Origin: Aalborgiella sp031390045
GTDB taxonomy: Bacteria; Pseudomonadota; Gammaproteobacteria; Burkholderiales; Burkholderiaceae_C
NCBI GenBank assembly: GCA_031390045.1
Contig: JANMTB010000090.1
Span: 1-6,979, forward strand
Reading direction: 5' to 3'
DNA: 6,979 bases
A program made the position numbers and the translations under genes. Each line of letters starts with the position of its first letter. Position 1 is the stretch's first letter. The notes below the pieces were generated by a model. The model saw only the letters and a list, made by a program, of their open reading frames with translations, did no database searches and was not told where the DNA came from. This document shows, piece by piece, positions 5,807 to 6,979 of the stretch.

Positions 5807-6754
5807 ATGAAAGCTATTGACCAACTGGCCGCTTTTAACAAAGGCCTTAGACAGAATGTAATTACCGTCGCGCGTGACACCGCCAGCGGATTTTTTGATA
5901 TTTTCCACAACGGCTTTGCCATGATTGGCTTGGCCACCGCGATTATTTGCATGGTGTTGCTTGGCAAACCTGGCTTGCGTCAAACCACTGAAGCGGAGCT
6001 ACTAAACTGGTTGCAAGCGCGTCAGAACGTTTTTTCAGGCTCAGGCTCTGCATCTTTGGTATCTATTGATCCCGATACAGTTGAATTGACTGTGACAGAT
6101 CTTGACGCCGTTGACCGCGCTACCGCCACTGACCCTGCCGATTTGCCTAAACAACAAGCCGCTGTGGCCTTTTGGTTAAGCAAAAAGTACAAAGTAGCTC
6201 CTGAGCCACTCAGCGCTTTGGTGGCTGAAGCCTATGTCATCGGCGCCAAGGCGAAATTAGAGCCAACATTGATTTTGGCGATCATGGCTATCGAATCTGG
6301 CTTCAACCCGTTTGCCCAAAGCCCCGTCGGTGCTCAGGGCCTGATGCAGGTGATGACCAAGATCCACAGTGACAAATACCAAGACTTTGGCGGCACGCTC
6401 GCTGCATTTGACCCAATTACCAATATGCGTGTGGGCGTTAAAGTGCTACAGGGCTGCATTGCGCAGGCTGGCTCGGTTGAAGGTGGGTTGAAATACTACG
6501 TAGGCGCGGCGAATTTAGCCAGTGATGGTGGCTATGCCAACAAAGTCGTTGCTGAATACGCCCGCTTGTACCAAGTTGCTCACGGCAAAGCTGCGCCTAA
6601 GCGCAAATCTTCTGAAATGACGGCCCAGGCCTTGCCTCGCGCTGGAGAACCTGTCGTAGATGCCCCAGCAATCATCTTGCCGGTTAGCTTGCCAGCGGTG
6701 GCTCCCGTCAAGCCGGCGGCTGAAGTTACAGTAGAAAAAATAGCATTGCTGTAA
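5807..6754 (+). CDS. Membrane-anchored lytic transglycosylase (SLT domain)
   Basis: A 315-residue enzyme predicted to cleave the MurNAc-GlcNAc bond of peptidoglycan in the periplasm, forming 1,6-anhydro ends. A single hydrophobic segment (about 36-53, FAMIGLATAIICMVLLG) follows a short N-terminal region and acts as an anchor or uncleaved signal, placing the rest outside. The SLT domain covers about 140-255. It shows the catalytic glutamate E163 in IESGFNP, the GLMQVM motif (178-183) and the late YVGAAN motif (231-236), where many relatives have AYNAG. The C-terminal 55 residues are rich in Pro, Ala and Val and probably disordered. No LysM or SPOR domain is visible. It stands alone, divergent from the DUF349 operon, with its own promoter, a long structured leader and a downstream terminator. 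The start at 5807 is chosen from Shine-Dalgarno spacing; 5801 would add two residues. No gene symbol can be assigned with confidence. Confidence 0.9.
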   Translation: MKAIDQLAAFNKGLRQNVITVARDTASGFFDIFHNGFAMIGLATAIICMVLLGKPGLRQTTEAELLNWLQARQNVFSGSGSASLVSIDPDTVELTVTDLDAVDRATATDPADLPKQQAAVAFWLSKKYKVAPEPLSALVAEAYVIGAKAKLEPTLILAIMAIESGFNPFAQSPVGAQGLMQVMTKIHSDKYQDFGGTLAAFDPITNMRVGVKVLQGCIAQAGSVEGGLKYYVGAANLASDGGYANKVVAEYARLYQVAHGKAAPKRKSSEMTAQALPRAGEPVVDAPAIILPVSLPAVAPVKPAAEVTVEKIALL

Positions 6755-6787
6755 ATCTTTTTAGATTTTCAGAATAAGGCGAACTTT

Positions 6788-6867
6788 GCTACACTAGCTG
6801 GGTACGCAACTGGCGATAGGCAACAGCCCTCAAAGCGCAGACTAAATGCTGAACTGAGGGCTTTTTG
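6788..6867 (+). ncRNA. Possible short transcript between an extended -10 and the terminator
   Basis: TGCTACACT (6787-6795) is an extended -10 element with a four-of-six -35-like TTCAGA (6768-6773) 16 bases before it. A transcript starting near 6802 and ending at the terminator would be about 65 nt, nearly half of it terminator hairpin. No ORF with a ribosome-binding site is present. It may instead be just the 3' untranslated region of the transglycosylase message, or a processed 3' end. I do not recognise a known small RNA family. Confidence 0.2.
6825..6866 (+). terminator. Rho-independent terminator after the transglycosylase gene
   Basis: AGCCCTCA (6825-6832) pairs perfectly with TGAGGGCT (6855-6862), and the stem is followed by a T run (6862-6866). 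The loop is long at 22 bases. It lies about 70 bases after the stop codon and is oriented to end plus-strand transcription. The minus strand has no matching T run. Confidence 0.8.
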
Positions 6868-6979
6868 CTGATGTGGGCTCGGAAGAGAAATCATTGGAGA
6901 AACCATTGATTAACCACTTGGAAGCGTACCGCTGACTTTTTACGCGTTTTTGCACGTTTGTAAAGGGTCAGTGTTCAGC
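6867..6979. other. Non-coding right edge with hairpins
   Basis: No supported gene is visible here. An imperfect dyad (AATCA-T-TGG, 6889-6897, with CCA-T-TGATT, 6903-6911) has a single T/T mismatch. A stronger hairpin follows at 6932-6971. Both may belong to the control region or boundary of whatever lies to the right of the window. Confidence 0.4.
6932..6971. repeat. Twelve-base inverted repeat at the right edge
   Basis: CTGACTTTTTAC (6932-6943) faces GTAAAGGGTCAG (6960-6971). Ten of twelve positions are complementary and the other two are G-U in plus-strand RNA, so the stem is continuous. The 16-base loop contains GCG and CACG blocks. No T run follows on either strand, which argues against an intrinsic terminator. 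It could be a palindromic repeat or the terminal region of a mobile element that starts beyond the window. Confidence 0.4.

Noticed and set aside
5687..5983. Minus-strand ORFs over the transglycosylase leader and N-terminus
   Set aside because: They are antisense to the transglycosylase start and have no convincing Shine-Dalgarno or domain.
1..6979. tRNA, rRNA, complete insertion sequence or phage genes
   Set aside because: No cloverleaf-like segment, rRNA-like sequence, transposase, integrase or phage protein was seen on either strand.

Overview
The window looks like a chromosomal piece of a moderate-GC betaproteobacterium, most probably Burkholderiales and perhaps a Rhodoferax/Limnohabitans-like member of the Comamonadaceae. 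This rests on protein style only: an alanine-rich DUF349 protein, a DUF2868/GTPase/DUF3482 protein, an SLT transglycosylase with a YVGAAN motif, and an aromatic-type FAD monooxygenase. There is no rRNA, tRNA or other strong taxonomic marker.

Layout. Positions 1-5334 hold three genes on the minus strand, transcribed right to left and tightly packed. First is a 966-residue DUF349-repeat protein (2434-5334). After a 13-base gap comes a 729-residue membrane GTPase (231-2420). The third is a FAD-dependent monooxygenase whose GTG start overlaps the GTPase stop by four bases (GTGA) and which runs off the left edge. Positions 5335-5806 are a divergent, AT-rich intergenic region. It holds three inverted repeats, a good sigma-70 type promoter facing right, and a leader of about 180 nt with a 16-codon ORF and several hairpins. 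Positions 5807-6754 encode a membrane-anchored lytic transglycosylase on the plus strand. The remainder, 6755-6979, has no convincing gene. It contains a rho-independent terminator, possibly a very short independent transcript, and a strong hairpin at the right edge.

How the parts may work together. The minus-strand trio is arranged as an operon. The GTPase appears to fuse two families, DUF2868 (membrane) and GTPase-DUF3482, that I recall as neighbouring genes in other proteobacteria, so the fusion argues that they form one machine. The DUF349 protein, with helical repeats and a long disordered acidic then RG/RD-rich linker, may be its cytosolic partner. None of these families has an established function that I know of. 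The transglycosylase belongs to peptidoglycan remodelling and shares only the intergenic control region with the operon.

The items most worth following up are the structured leader with its small ORF ahead of the transglycosylase, the cluster of palindromes at its promoter, and the DUF349/fused-GTPase pair.
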